A DNA stretch of 64,000 nucleotides from Flavipsychrobacter sp. (GCA_041392855.1 JAWKLD010000001.1:2838001-2902000); one strand, 5' to 3'. Shown: positions 47,385 to 57,565, counted from the stretch's first letter. Made by a program: numbers and translations. The notes: a model not told the origin generated them from the sequence alone.

Positions 47385-49409
47385 ATGAGTTTTTTTTTCA
47401 GAACAAGTAAGTTGACAATAGCCTTTTGTGCATGTGTATTGGTCATGTGCAGCAATAGGTTATTGGCACAATCCCTTGCTCAAAGAAAAGCAGCGCAACG
47501 ATATGAGATAGAAGCCAAGCGTATTGGTTCTGATATCAATAGCGAAGACGCATTGCCTCGTTCCCGCGAGTTTAAAAGAATAGATAGTACTTACTATGTT
47601 GGCTGGATGTATGAAGGGGTGTATAAATACAACCATGCTGCAGATTACTTAGGATATAAGAATGCATCCGTTCCATTAGAAAGAGCACTCGCCGTTATGG
47701 AGCGAGACTATAGAAAAGAGTTGGCTACTCGCACGTCAGACCTAATGACGTATTATCCTGTTTATCGTTTCCATTTAGATTATACCATGATAGCACTCTA
47801 CTTAAAGAACTGCTATGAGAATATGGAGCAGCCTAAAGAGACCTACGCGCTACTAAGAAGGGTGTTGAAATGGCGATTCCAAAGAGATTACTACATGGAT
47901 GCCTACAACTATTTGGGGTGGATCGTACATAGGAACAGATACTACACGAATGAAAAATATCCCTTTCTTAAAAATTCAATAGATGCAAATGAAGCCTTAG
48001 CCAATAAGTATTTGGATTCGGGTTTAAGAAGGATACAGAAAGACAAATGGGTTAATCGTCAAATATTTCAACCGGGTTATGAGAAACAGGAAAGGATGTC
48101 GGTATATCATTACAAGTCTATACTGCACAGTTATGCGTTAAATATAGATTCTGCAGCGTACTACTATAACAAGATGAAAGGTAGTGGTATTTTCCCTCAT
48201 AATAATTATGCAACCTTTAGAACTATTTGCGGAGACTTTAGAGAAGCAGAGTCGGAGTATAAAAAAGCAGTTGCGCAAGACGCAGGTGATAAAAGACTAA
48301 AGGAATGGGCCTATTACCGCTCTATATTGAGCATATATAAAGGGGAGCAGAATAGTGGTATAGAACTGATAAAAGATATGATACGAGCTAATGGTTCTAC
48401 ACCTGGTTTTGGTTGGTATAATATCGCTCTGGGCAGGTTGATGTATTATGATGGTCAATACAAAGAGGCAGAAAGATATACCAACAAAGCGGCAGAGTTT
48501 AAAGAGCTGCATATAGGTACTACATTAGGCCAGTCGCATTACGACTTCAGCGTGCAGATGTTGAAGTTGATGAACAAACAGGCGGAGATAGAACGCCTAA
48601 AATTCGAGAATAGTAATTGGTGGTATAACCCTTCAGTATTATTAACTATGGCGGGTTTGAAAGCTGAGTTGTATACACAACAGTTTTTGATCATTAACCA
48701 ATTTGCTAAAAATCCAGAGCGTGATAGAGTAGTGTACAAACTTTTTTCTACAGAAAGTACTATAAGCTGGGATGAGGTTTGGTACTTGATAAAGGATTTT
48801 AGCACAGATTTTTTCCTGAAAAAATTTAATGAAGAAGCCCAAAGTGATGATAGGCGTTATATTAGAAAGTACTTTAAGCTTTTTGTAGCTAAACTACAGA
48901 TAGAGAAAGGTAACTACACCAAAGCCCAAACTATTCTTGATGAGATATTGCAGGACAGTAATATAGATGAAGAGTATGAGCAATTATTTTTAGCGAGAGT
49001 GTTTGAAGCAGCCGCTACTTGTGCTAAGGAAAAGGAAGATGTTGCTCGTTATCAACTATGGATGGATAAAATGTATCAATTCTATCCTGAGCTTATCCCT
49101 ACTTCAGGGTTAAAGATGAGTATGAATCTGCATCTCGCGGGTGATGTTGATGAAAAGCTGATTCAGCGCCTAAGAGATTGTAACATTGACTGGAAAGAAA
49201 ATGAAAAGGGCATACCGCAGGTATATTTATCCTTTTCAAAGACAAAAGATAAATACAAGGTCATATACACCACAAAAGGTGCTGATGGTAACATTGTGGT
49301 ACAAGAGGATACTATATCTTATCAAAAACCAGAAGAAGGTGCATTGGAGCTATCCTATAAGCTGTTCGATATAGGGAACACTCCAAAGAAAGAAGACGTA
49401 GAAACTTAA
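47385..49409 (+). CDS. Periplasmic TPR-repeat protein (674 aa)
   Basis: A signal peptide (cleaved near CSNRLLAQ) is followed by about 550 residues of helical TPR-like repeats (VYRFHLDYTMIALYLKNCYENM, ALLRRVLKWRFQRDYYMDAY, YNIALGRLMYYDGQYKEAERY, LQIEKGNYTKAQTILDEIL). The final 100 residues contain a compact strand-rich domain (QVYLSFSKTKDKYKVIYTT). It begins 8 bases after the MoxR stop and 71 bases before the ParA gene. No known partner; a scaffolding role in the envelope is inferred. Confidence 0.82.
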   Translation: MSFFFRTSKLTIAFCACVLVMCSNRLLAQSLAQRKAAQRYEIEAKRIGSDINSEDALPRSREFKRIDSTYYVGWMYEGVYKYNHAADYLGYKNASVPLERALAVMERDYRKELATRTSDLMTYYPVYRFHLDYTMIALYLKNCYENMEQPKETYALLRRVLKWRFQRDYYMDAYNYLGWIVHRNRYYTNEKYPFLKNSIDANEALANKYLDSGLRRIQKDKWVNRQIFQPGYEKQERMSVYHYKSILHSYALNIDSAAYYYNKMKGSGIFPHNNYATFRTICGDFREAESEYKKAVAQDAGDKRLKEWAYYRSILSIYKGEQNSGIELIKDMIRANGSTPGFGWYNIALGRLMYYDGQYKEAERYTNKAAEFKELHIGTTLGQSHYDFSVQMLKLMNKQAEIERLKFENSNWWYNPSVLLTMAGLKAELYTQQFLIINQFAKNPERDRVVYKLFSTESTISWDEVWYLIKDFSTDFFLKKFNEEAQSDDRRYIRKYFKLFVAKLQIEKGNYTKAQTILDEILQDSNIDEEYEQLFLARVFEAAATCAKEKEDVARYQLWMDKMYQFYPELIPTSGLKMSMNLHLAGDVDEKLIQRLRDCNIDWKENEKGIPQVYLSFSKTKDKYKVIYTTKGADGNIVVQEDTISYQKPEEGALELSYKLFDIGNTPKKEDVET

Positions 49410-49480
49410 CAATGAAAGATTGTTAAAACCTTAGTGATGTGCTAGCTTTACTTTCTCTCCATGTAAATAAGTAGCAATCT

Positions 49481-50224
49481 ATGTTTGTAGCATCATTATA
49501 TAATTTGAAAGGAGGAGTAGGTAAAACCTCATCTTGTGTTAATCTGGCTTATTTGGCGGCAAAGGACGGCTATAATGTTCTGGTATGGGATCTAGATCCG
49601 CAAGGTGCTGCTAGTTATTATTTTAGCTCTAAACCAAAGTCCAAGAATGCTTCAAAGAAAGTCATCAATAGAGATATTGATATTGATGAAGCAATAAGAG
49701 CCACCGATTACCACAGTTTGGATATCATCCCTGCTGACATGTCTTCTCGCAAGTTGGATATACTTTTAAATGATGCCAGTGGTTCTAAAAAGCAAATGAA
49801 AAAACTGTTGAAACAGGTGGAGGAAGATTATGACTTTGTATTTATAGATTGTCCTCCTAGTTTCTCAGAACTGGCTAATAATGTTTTTCATGCGTCCGAT
49901 GCTGTGTTCATGCCCGTAATACCTACAACGCTATCCTTACGTACTTACGAGATAGTAAGTGAGTATTTTGAGAACAAGAAGGTAGGTTTGGAGAAATTGA
50001 TGTGTTTCTTCAGTATGGTGGATATTCGAAAGAATATGCATAAGGATGTAATGAACGATCTGTATAAAAATCAGCACTTTTTTGAACACTATATACCCAA
50101 TTTGTCTGATATAGAGCGCATGGGCGTACACAATGCTCCTGTTGAAACCTTTGCCCCGTCTAGCTATGCTGCTATATGCTACAGAGCATTGTGGGCCGAG
50201 ATCAAAGAAGGTGTTATGGAATAA
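49481..50224 (+). CDS. ParA/Soj-type ATPase, orphan
   Basis: Deviant Walker A KGGVGKTSS with Lys10 and Lys15, a NLAYLAAKDGYNVLVWDLDPQGAASYY segment (A' motif), and Walker B DFVFIDCPPSFSELANN define a ParA-type ATPase of 247 aa. Sequence type resembles small ParA proteins that position cellular structures. There is no ParB or parS next to it, so plasmid partition is unlikely. It forms a same-strand group with the MoxR and TPR genes. Confidence 0.92.
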   Translation: MFVASLYNLKGGVGKTSSCVNLAYLAAKDGYNVLVWDLDPQGAASYYFSSKPKSKNASKKVINRDIDIDEAIRATDYHSLDIIPADMSSRKLDILLNDASGSKKQMKKLLKQVEEDYDFVFIDCPPSFSELANNVFHASDAVFMPVIPTTLSLRTYEIVSEYFENKKVGLEKLMCFFSMVDIRKNMHKDVMNDLYKNQHFFEHYIPNLSDIERMGVHNAPVETFAPSSYAAICYRALWAEIKEGVME

Positions 50225-50327
50225 ATGAACTTTCTTTAATTGAAAATCGCATCATTATATAGCTCTTATTCCGTATATGTGAAGATTTTGTCCGGAATAC
50301 CTACATAGAATAAAAAAATTAGATGTT

Positions 50328-50357
50328 TTGCAATTAACTAGTATCAAGCTAACTTTG
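50328..50357 (+). promoter_or_regulatory. Promoter of gcvP (TTG-N19-TAACTTTG)
   Basis: TTG at 50328-50330 and TAACTTTG at 50350-50357 are exactly 19 bases apart, matching the Bacteroidota consensus. The leader is only about 25-30 bases, too short for a glycine riboswitch. Confidence 0.88.
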
Positions 50358-50386
50358 CATATTCTTAATATTTTCTAAGGTATTTT

Positions 50387-53263
50387 ATGAACATTTTTTC
50401 TCAGCAAAACAGAGAGTTTACGCCACGCCATATTGGTCCTGACGAGAACGAAACCCAGCAAATGCTAAACACTATTGGTATCTCCGATATGGAGGAGCTA
50501 ATAGCACGAACGGTGCCTAGTGCGATACGCATGGATAAACCTTTAGATGTGCCTACTGCACTAAGTGAAGCAGGCTATCTTGAAATGCTGAAAGAAGTAT
50601 CACAAAAGAATAAATTATACAAAACATACATTGGGCAAGGGTATTTTGATACACACACGCCTAGTGCTATTTTGAGGAATATATTTGAGAATCCGGGTTG
50701 GTATACATCGTATACTCCTTATCAGGCAGAGATATCTCAAGGCCGTTTGGAAAGTTTGCTAAACTACCAAACTATGGTAAGTGATCTTACAGGCTTGCCA
50801 TTAGCAAACGCTTCTTTACTGGATGAGGCTACTGCAGCAGCAGAGGCAATGTCTATGTTCTTTAGTAGTTTGAATAAAGGCGTAAATATCACAAGACCTA
50901 AGTTTTTTGTAGACAACGATGTATATCCACAAACAAAGGATGTGGTCATCACACGTGCAACACCTATTGGCGTAGAGGTTGTGTTTGGTGATTATAGAAC
51001 TGCTACTATTGATGAAACTTATTTTGGTGCTCTTGTGCAGTACCCTAATGATAAAGGATCTGTTGAGAATTACCGTGATTTTATCAAGCAAGTTCACGAT
51101 GCTGGTGCTTATATGGCTATGGGTACTGACCTGTTGGCGCTAACCTTATTAACACCTCCTGGCGAGCTAGGTGCTGATGTTGCTTTTGGGTCTGCTCAGC
51201 GTTTTGGAGTTCCATTAGGTTTTGGTGGTCCACACGCAGCATTCTTCTCTTGTTCAGAAGATTTTAAACGTCAAATACCAGGACGTATAATAGGTGTTAG
51301 TATTGATGCTAATGGCAATAAGGCATTAAGAATGGCGTTGCAAACACGTGAGCAACACATTAAGCGCGAAAAAGCAACTTCTAATATATGTACTGCGCAG
51401 GCATTACTAGCTAACATGGCTGCAATGTATGCGGTATATCATGGTCCTGATGGATTAACTAATATTGCTAAGCGTGTTACCTTGCTAACACAAACATTGG
51501 CGAACCAGCTTACAGAGCATGGTTTTGAGTTAGTATCTTCTTCTTATTTTGACACTATAGTTGTGAAAGTAAAGGACGCTGCTGCTGTAAGAAAAGTGGC
51601 AGAAGATGCGCAGATCAATTTCAGATATTTTGCTGATAACGCATTAGTAGGTATCTCTCTTGATGAGACAACAACAACTTCTGATCTGTTCGATATAATT
51701 AATGTAATCGTTGGTGGTGATGACGCTGTTAGCTTTGCAATAGATCATGATCATCCATTAACTAATATTGGTACAGCTGTTACTCGTACTTCAGAATTTT
51801 TAACACATCCGGTATTTAATAGCCACCATAGCGAAACGCAAATGATGCGCTATATGAAGTATTTGGAGAACAAAGATCTAAGCTTGAATACAAGCATGAT
51901 CTCATTGGGTTCTTGTACGATGAAGCTGAATGCTGCCACAGAAATGATGCCTTTAAGCTGGCCTCACTGGAGTAAAATGCATCCATTTGTTCCTTCTGAT
52001 CAAGCAGGTGGTTATCACCAAATAGTAAAAGAACTAGCCGAATACTTGTGTGAGATTACTGCTTTTGATGCATGTAGCTTACAACCTAATAGTGGTGCAC
52101 AAGGAGAGTATGCAGGTTTGTTGACTATACGTGGCTACCACGAAAGTAGAGGTGAAGGGCATAGAGATGTGATGTTGATACCTATATCAGCACATGGCAC
52201 TAACCCGGCTTCGGCGGTAATGACTGGCTACAAGGTTGTTGTAGTAAAAGCATTAGAGAATGGTTATATAGATGTAGCTGACCTTAAGGCAAAAGCTGCA
52301 GAGCATGCAGATAACCTTGCAGGTATTATGGTTACATACCCATCTACATATGGTGTGTATGAAGAGACCATAAAAGAGATAACTGACATAGTACATCAGC
52401 ATGGTGGACAAGTATACATGGATGGCGCCAATATGAATGCTCAAGTAGGTTTGACTGCTCCGGGTTTGATCGGTGCTGATGTATGTCACTTGAACTTACA
52501 CAAGACCTTCGCTATACCGCACGGTGGTGGCGGTCCTGGTATGGGACCAATTGGTGTTAAAGCACACCTAGCACCATTCTTGCCTTCTCACGTTATGGAG
52601 ACTGGTGAAAAAGCAGGAAGAGCGGTTTCAGCTGCACCTTATGGCTCTGCAAGTATTTTGTTGATCTCTTATGCTTATATACGCTTATTGGGTACTAGAG
52701 GGTTGAAGGCTTCTACTGAATATGCGATCTTAAATGCTAACTACATGCGTGCCCGCTTGAAGGATAACTATGAGATATTATATACAGGAAGTGGAGGTAC
52801 TTGTGCACACGAATTTATAGTAGACCTACGCCCGTTCAAAAAGACTGCAGGAGTGGAAGCAGAAGATGTAGCAAAGCGTTTGATGGACTATGGTTTTCAT
52901 GCACCAACAATGAGTTTCCCTGTACCTGGTACTATTATGATAGAGCCAACAGAGAGTGAGGATAAAGCAGAGCTAGATCGTTTCTGTGATGCGATGTTGC
53001 AAATACGTGCAGAAATACAAGCGATCGAAGAAGGTAAAGCTGATGCAAAGGATAATCCTTTAAAGAATGCACCACATACTCAGTTTGTTGCTATTAGTAG
53101 CGATTGGAACAGAAGTTACAGCAGAGAAGAAGCTGTTTACCCGTTAGAGTGGGTGAAAAACAATAAGTTCTGGCCAACTGTTGGTCGTGTTAATAATACA
53201 CACGGTGATAGAAACTTAATATGCACATGTGAGCCTGTTTCGGCTTATATGGAAGAAGCATAA
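50387..53263 (+). CDS. gcvP: Glycine dehydrogenase (decarboxylating), P protein
   Basis: The P protein decarboxylates glycine in the glycine cleavage system, passing the aminomethyl group to the H protein. This is the single-chain, PLP-dependent form (958 aa) with both halves. The N-terminus is FTPRHIGPDENETQQMLNTIG; the middle has SLGSCTMKLNAATEMMPLSWP; the PLP lysine is Lys706 in HLNLHKTFAIPHGGGGPG, followed by GPIGVKAHLAPFLPSH. The other cleavage-system genes are not nearby. A consensus promoter and a strong terminator bracket it. Confidence 0.97.
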   Translation: MNIFSQQNREFTPRHIGPDENETQQMLNTIGISDMEELIARTVPSAIRMDKPLDVPTALSEAGYLEMLKEVSQKNKLYKTYIGQGYFDTHTPSAILRNIFENPGWYTSYTPYQAEISQGRLESLLNYQTMVSDLTGLPLANASLLDEATAAAEAMSMFFSSLNKGVNITRPKFFVDNDVYPQTKDVVITRATPIGVEVVFGDYRTATIDETYFGALVQYPNDKGSVENYRDFIKQVHDAGAYMAMGTDLLALTLLTPPGELGADVAFGSAQRFGVPLGFGGPHAAFFSCSEDFKRQIPGRIIGVSIDANGNKALRMALQTREQHIKREKATSNICTAQALLANMAAMYAVYHGPDGLTNIAKRVTLLTQTLANQLTEHGFELVSSSYFDTIVVKVKDAAAVRKVAEDAQINFRYFADNALVGISLDETTTTSDLFDIINVIVGGDDAVSFAIDHDHPLTNIGTAVTRTSEFLTHPVFNSHHSETQMMRYMKYLENKDLSLNTSMISLGSCTMKLNAATEMMPLSWPHWSKMHPFVPSDQAGGYHQIVKELAEYLCEITAFDACSLQPNSGAQGEYAGLLTIRGYHESRGEGHRDVMLIPISAHGTNPASAVMTGYKVVVVKALENGYIDVADLKAKAAEHADNLAGIMVTYPSTYGVYEETIKEITDIVHQHGGQVYMDGANMNAQVGLTAPGLIGADVCHLNLHKTFAIPHGGGGPGMGPIGVKAHLAPFLPSHVMETGEKAGRAVSAAPYGSASILLISYAYIRLLGTRGLKASTEYAILNANYMRARLKDNYEILYTGSGGTCAHEFIVDLRPFKKTAGVEAEDVAKRLMDYGFHAPTMSFPVPGTIMIEPTESEDKAELDRFCDAMLQIRAEIQAIEEGKADAKDNPLKNAPHTQFVAISSDWNRSYSREEAVYPLEWVKNNKFWPTVGRVNNTHGDRNLICTCEPVSAYMEEA

Positions 53264-53280
53264 TATAGAAGTAGTTAAAT

Positions 53281-53313
53281 AAAAAGCTCCTCATTTTCGA
53301 GGGGCTTTTTTTT
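53281..53313 (+). terminator. Terminator after gcvP
   Basis: AAAAAGCTCCTC and GAGGGGCTTTTT pair across ATTTTC, ending in a long T run. Confidence 0.85.
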
Positions 53314-53374
53314 TATTCTTAATTAGTATAAAACTGTATGATGTTATATCATTGCAGTATCCAAACAAACCCCA

Positions 53375-54997
53375 ATGAAGTATTTAGTATTCTTGTTTTT
53401 TGTAGTACTTAGCCCAGTAATTAGTAAAGGGCAATTTTCGAAATATGAACTTAGTGCACCAATAGAGATACCAACAGTAGGTTGGAATAAATTGTTACAA
53501 ATGAGCAATGGTAATACCCTGTTGTTCCATATGGAGCCAAGAATTCCTATTGTTGTAAAAGTATTTGATAGTAGTAGAAAGGAAGTGTCAAGCAGAAGGC
53601 ATGTCACTAAAGTGGTGAGACCAAGAGATTTTGAAAGAGGAAGCTTTGACGGATTATTTGAAGTGAATGGAGAAGCCATATTGTTTCTTTCGGCACATGT
53701 GGATAATAAAGAGACGTTGGTAAGGTTACATTTTGACAGTAAAACAGGAGCATTACTCCATGAAGACAAAGTAATAGTATCAGAAAGTTTTCAAAAGAAA
53801 GCATTGTCTTATGTGTTACATCATAAAAAAGCAGATGGTTATGCCGTAGTAACAATGAAAAATTTCAGAGATTTCATAGATGAAAAAACTAAAGAACAAG
53901 TAGTATTATATAGGTTTGATAAAAACCATAACCAAACAAGGGAAATGGTAGCTGATCTAGGGTATAAAGATTATGATGATATTGGTTTTTCCGGAGCTAG
54001 TATGGCTAGCAATGGTTCGGTTAATATGACGTTTAAACTGATAAAATATGTAGAGTACCCTAATACTTTTAATAGATATCTAGCCACCTGTTTTAATAAT
54101 AAAAATGATACAAGTATTACGATTGTTAAAGCAAAAATGAATAGTGATCTAAGCCCATACTATTCACAGTACACATACAATTCATTTGATAACTACCATC
54201 AAGTTTTTTTAGTCAATTCGCTAGCAGGCTACTACAAGCATGGACTAAGTAATATTGCAGTGACTCACTTCTCGAATCTTATGAGTATTTATTCAGCTTC
54301 CGATCTGTCTGTATCAGCACATAAATATATTGAGAATGTTGAGGCGACTAAGTTCTATTCAAAATATAGAACGGAAGTAGGAGTGAGAGCAGAATTGGCA
54401 GCTAAATATTTCTTTTCAGATAATTATGGTAATACTATAATTGTATCTGAAGAACATGCGGATAGAAAGCAGGTAAAGATTGATAATAGGTCATTTTCAA
54501 TGCTAGGTAATATTAGTGTTACTAAGGTTATGGGTAATGGAAATGAATCTTGGGGTGTAATGCTGCCCAAAAAGCAAATGGTACCTAATTACCTTTCTGC
54601 TAATACTATATTTTATAGGAGTAGGGCTATCAATATTTTTAGAACTAGTGACCCTCTTGTAGAGCAGGTCAACAATTATGCATCTTTCTATTCTTTTAGT
54701 AGTGATAGAGAATTGTTTGTAGTATATAATGATCTGAAACAAAACTTCAGCAACCCTATAGAAGAGCAAGTAGATACTTTATATGACTGTACTACTGCTG
54801 ATGCTACTTACTATACTATTGATAGCAAAAGTAGTATAGCTAAATTCAAGTTGTATGATAAGGAGGATAGCACTACAAGAGCTATTTATATAGAGGCTAG
54901 TGACTTTGATGATAAGCGCAAAGTATATGCTGCACTAATGTTACACACCATTGATGATGAAAATAGTGAAATGAAAATATCATGGCATTATAAGTAA
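53375..54997 (+). CDS. Secreted protein of unknown function (540 aa)
   Basis: A signal peptide (MKYLVFLFFVVLSPVISKGQ) is followed by a soluble, beta-strand-rich region with propeller-like spacing (NKLLQMSNGNTLLFHME, NGEAILFLSAHVDNKETLVRL, ADGYAVVTMKNFRDFI, NTIIVSEEHADRKQVKI). There is no T9SS tail. No motif I can name. The gene is more AT-rich than the housekeeping genes around it and has no partner; function unknown. Confidence 0.75.
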   Translation: MKYLVFLFFVVLSPVISKGQFSKYELSAPIEIPTVGWNKLLQMSNGNTLLFHMEPRIPIVVKVFDSSRKEVSSRRHVTKVVRPRDFERGSFDGLFEVNGEAILFLSAHVDNKETLVRLHFDSKTGALLHEDKVIVSESFQKKALSYVLHHKKADGYAVVTMKNFRDFIDEKTKEQVVLYRFDKNHNQTREMVADLGYKDYDDIGFSGASMASNGSVNMTFKLIKYVEYPNTFNRYLATCFNNKNDTSITIVKAKMNSDLSPYYSQYTYNSFDNYHQVFLVNSLAGYYKHGLSNIAVTHFSNLMSIYSASDLSVSAHKYIENVEATKFYSKYRTEVGVRAELAAKYFFSDNYGNTIIVSEEHADRKQVKIDNRSFSMLGNISVTKVMGNGNESWGVMLPKKQMVPNYLSANTIFYRSRAINIFRTSDPLVEQVNNYASFYSFSSDRELFVVYNDLKQNFSNPIEEQVDTLYDCTTADATYYTIDSKSSIAKFKLYDKEDSTTRAIYIEASDFDDKRKVYAALMLHTIDDENSEMKISWHYK

Positions 54998-55053
54998 AAA
55001 GCCGCCCACAAGATTGTGAACGACTTCTATACTTACTGCCCTCTGAAATACTA

Positions 55054-56283
55054 CTAGTCATTAATCATAATCTGCGCTTTTAGTAGTTCTTTTTTAGTTG
55101 ATACTTGAAGTATGTAAGTGCCAATTGCTAAAGACTTTATATCTATAGTTTTGTTTGCAGGAATATTTCCTGACTTTACAATTTGCCCTTGAGTATTATA
55201 GATATCATATTTTTGATGTTCTATGCCCTTTTGATTAAGGGTTAGAAGCCCTTTGCTCGGGTTAGGATATACTGCTAGGTTATTGCTTGTTCCGAGCGAA
55301 GTAATGCTAAGTGGTAGACCATATTCGTACCAACTTTTTGAAGTGCCTGGTCCATCTCCTGTGCCTACATAGGCGTTATTCCCAACTACTGTAGCAGTTG
55401 CCCTTCTCAATTTACCAGCAGGGTATGCTGCTGCTGAAGACCATGAATCTGTCGTTGGGTTGTATACCTGAAAGTCGTCCAGATATACAGATTGGAAACT
55501 TGCATCGCGATATGTACCAAGTCCGCAATATGCCATGCCATTGTACACAAAGGCTACTCCCATATGTCTTGGGTCTCCTGAGAAATCTGCCTTTGGTGTC
55601 CATTTATCTGTTGTTGGGTCGTATTCGTATACTTTTTTAGTCATTTCTCTACCACCACCACCTACTTTATTTACTTCTCCACTGGCTACATATCCCTTGT
55701 TCCCTATTGCGAATGTGAAAGGTAAGTCGGGCCTTAGGTCTCCTGGGTAGTTTGCCTTTTGAGTCCAAGTATTTGTTGCAGGGTCGTATTCATACATGTC
55801 ATTTTGTGCTACAAAATTTGATGAAGTACCAACTAGTATGTATGCCTTGCTGTTAACAACAAAGGATCTACTTCTAAAAACGCCAGAGAAATAAGGCATA
55901 TCAGCTTTTTGAGACCAAGTATCGTTTGTTGCATCATATTCCCATAAGCTTTTTGAGTAGGTGGTTCCTGCCTTGCCCAAACCAATATATCCTTTTCCAT
56001 TTATAGTAAATGCTACGCCTTCAGCCATGCTGCCTCCTGGTAGTGAAGATTTTTGAGTCCATTTGTCTGTGGCAGGGTCATATTCATAAAAATTACTGGT
56101 ACGATTACCACTGCTTAATTCTCCACCACCTACATATATTTTCCCATTGAGTCCAAAACTGTATGCACTATGTACTTCTCCACCTAGGAAGTCAGATTTC
56201 TTATTCCAAGTTTGTGCATAGCATGTATTGACTAGAAACATTACAACTGTAGCCAGTAATAACGTGATATTAAATCGTTTCAT
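55054..56283 (-). CDS. Kelch-repeat protein with T9SS type A tail, paralogue 1 (409 aa)
   Basis: A signal peptide (ending NTCYAQ) is followed by six Kelch repeats such as YVGGGELSSGNRTSNFYEYD, WTQKSSLPGGSMAEGVAFTI and YIGLGKAGTTYSKSLWEYD, forming a beta-propeller. The T9SS type A domain starts LAVYPNPSKGLLTLNQKG and ends STKKELLKAQIMIND. It should be secreted and surface-anchored. Together with the neighbouring gene it is a tandem duplicate of the same architecture. Confidence 0.92.
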   Translation of the reverse strand: MKRFNITLLLATVVMFLVNTCYAQTWNKKSDFLGGEVHSAYSFGLNGKIYVGGGELSSGNRTSNFYEYDPATDKWTQKSSLPGGSMAEGVAFTINGKGYIGLGKAGTTYSKSLWEYDATNDTWSQKADMPYFSGVFRSRSFVVNSKAYILVGTSSNFVAQNDMYEYDPATNTWTQKANYPGDLRPDLPFTFAIGNKGYVASGEVNKVGGGGREMTKKVYEYDPTTDKWTPKADFSGDPRHMGVAFVYNGMAYCGLGTYRDASFQSVYLDDFQVYNPTTDSWSSAAAYPAGKLRRATATVVGNNAYVGTGDGPGTSKSWYEYGLPLSITSLGTSNNLAVYPNPSKGLLTLNQKGIEHQKYDIYNTQGQIVKSGNIPANKTIDIKSLAIGTYILQVSTKKELLKAQIMIND

Positions 56284-56311
56284 ATTATAGTGTTTTAGTT
56301 AGGGTTAGGTA

Positions 56312-57565
56312 TTATTGAATAGTAACTTGATATTGTTTTACGGATGCCTTATCTGTATATTTTATGATATATTGCCCTGCGGAAAGTGAGTTTGTATTTA
56401 TTGATAAGGAATTGGAAAGAATGCCTGTTACTACTTGTTGGCCAAACATGTTGTATATAGCATATTTGCCGCCTTGTTTAGCATTTTTTATAAATACCTT
56501 GTCCGTAGCAGGGTTGGGGTATACAACAACCTGCTCGTTATTATTTATACTGTTTACTGATAAGACTCCTTGAGTATTAAACTCAAAAAAGTCTCTATAA
56601 AAAGTTTGAGTTGTAACATCAATTCTCCATCCTGCTCCTAAGTAAGCTATGCCGTTTACTACTTCAGCTCTACCAAACATTCTTCCTGGTCTTATCGATT
56701 CTCCCCCAGAAACATATTCCCAATCGTTTGCTGAAGGGCTGTAGGCAAAAGTAGATTTGTTAAATGCGCCATTATCAATTCCACCCCAAGTACAATACCC
56801 TTTACCATTTATTACAAAAGAAACTCCACCTGCTATTTCAGCAACAGGCATTTCCTTTTTAGCGGTCCATGTGTTGGTAGCTGGGTTATATTCATAGGTT
56901 TTATTAGTTCTGCCAGATGGTGTTCTTCCTCCAGCTATATAGCCCTTATCTCCAATGCTGAAAGAAAAAGGTTGATCCCTTATCTCACCTTCTGGAAAAC
57001 TTGCTTTAGTGGTCCATGTATCAGTAGCAGGGTCATATTCTAATACTTCATCAGTACCGCCACCAAGTTTTGTAGTTGTACCACCTACTATATATGCCTT
57101 ATTGTTAATAACAAAGACTCCAGAGAACCCTCTACCAATACCTGGTGCTGATGCTTTTTGTGTCCAGCTATCTGCTGATGCATTGTACTCCCATAGATCT
57201 GTAAGAAATGTCCAATTAGGAATATTAAAGCTGTTGAAATCTTGTATACCCAATCCAAGGTATACTTTATTGTTAATTACAAAAGTAACGGCCCCAGATC
57301 TATTAGTTGCCCCGGGCATATTGTTTTTCCCAGCCCAAGTATCGGTAGAGATATCATAAACCTGTAGGTCATTATAGTTGGTATTATTGCCACTATAGCC
57401 ACCCCCAAAATATATTTTGCCGTCTACAGCAAATGATTGTCCACCCCATATACCTTGTGAAAATCCCCATATATTATTTTTCTGCTTCCACTGACCTTGT
57501 ACAAATAAAGAACAGCTTATTAGCACAAGAGTTAGCAATGTTTTGAATAGTTTAATTTTTGTCAT
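56312..57565 (-). CDS. Kelch-repeat protein with T9SS type A tail, paralogue 2 (417 aa)
   Basis: Start set to ATG 57565 (MTKIKLFKTLLTLVLISC), which gives a proper signal peptide; the frame is open further upstream. Kelch repeats include YFGGGYSGNNTNYNDLQVYD, WAGKNNMPGATNRSGAVTF and YIVGGTTTKLGGGTDEVLEYD. The T9SS type A domain reads VVVYPNPATDKVFIKNAKQG, ending DKASVKQYQVTIQ. Same architecture as the gene 28 bases downstream, so a tandem duplication is clear. Confidence 0.92.
   Translation of the reverse strand: MTKIKLFKTLLTLVLISCSLFVQGQWKQKNNIWGFSQGIWGGQSFAVDGKIYFGGGYSGNNTNYNDLQVYDISTDTWAGKNNMPGATNRSGAVTFVINNKVYLGLGIQDFNSFNIPNWTFLTDLWEYNASADSWTQKASAPGIGRGFSGVFVINNKAYIVGGTTTKLGGGTDEVLEYDPATDTWTTKASFPEGEIRDQPFSFSIGDKGYIAGGRTPSGRTNKTYEYNPATNTWTAKKEMPVAEIAGGVSFVINGKGYCTWGGIDNGAFNKSTFAYSPSANDWEYVSGGESIRPGRMFGRAEVVNGIAYLGAGWRIDVTTQTFYRDFFEFNTQGVLSVNSINNNEQVVVYPNPATDKVFIKNAKQGGKYAIYNMFGQQVVTGILSNSLSINTNSLSAGQYIIKYTDKASVKQYQVTIQ

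Noticed and set aside
49481..50224. Plasmid partition locus
   Set aside because: There is only a ParA-type ATPase, with no ParB, parS repeats or replication genes, amid chromosomal housekeeping genes.
50225..50386. Glycine riboswitch upstream of gcvP
   Set aside because: The consensus promoter is only about 30 bases from the ATG, leaving no space for the tandem aptamers.
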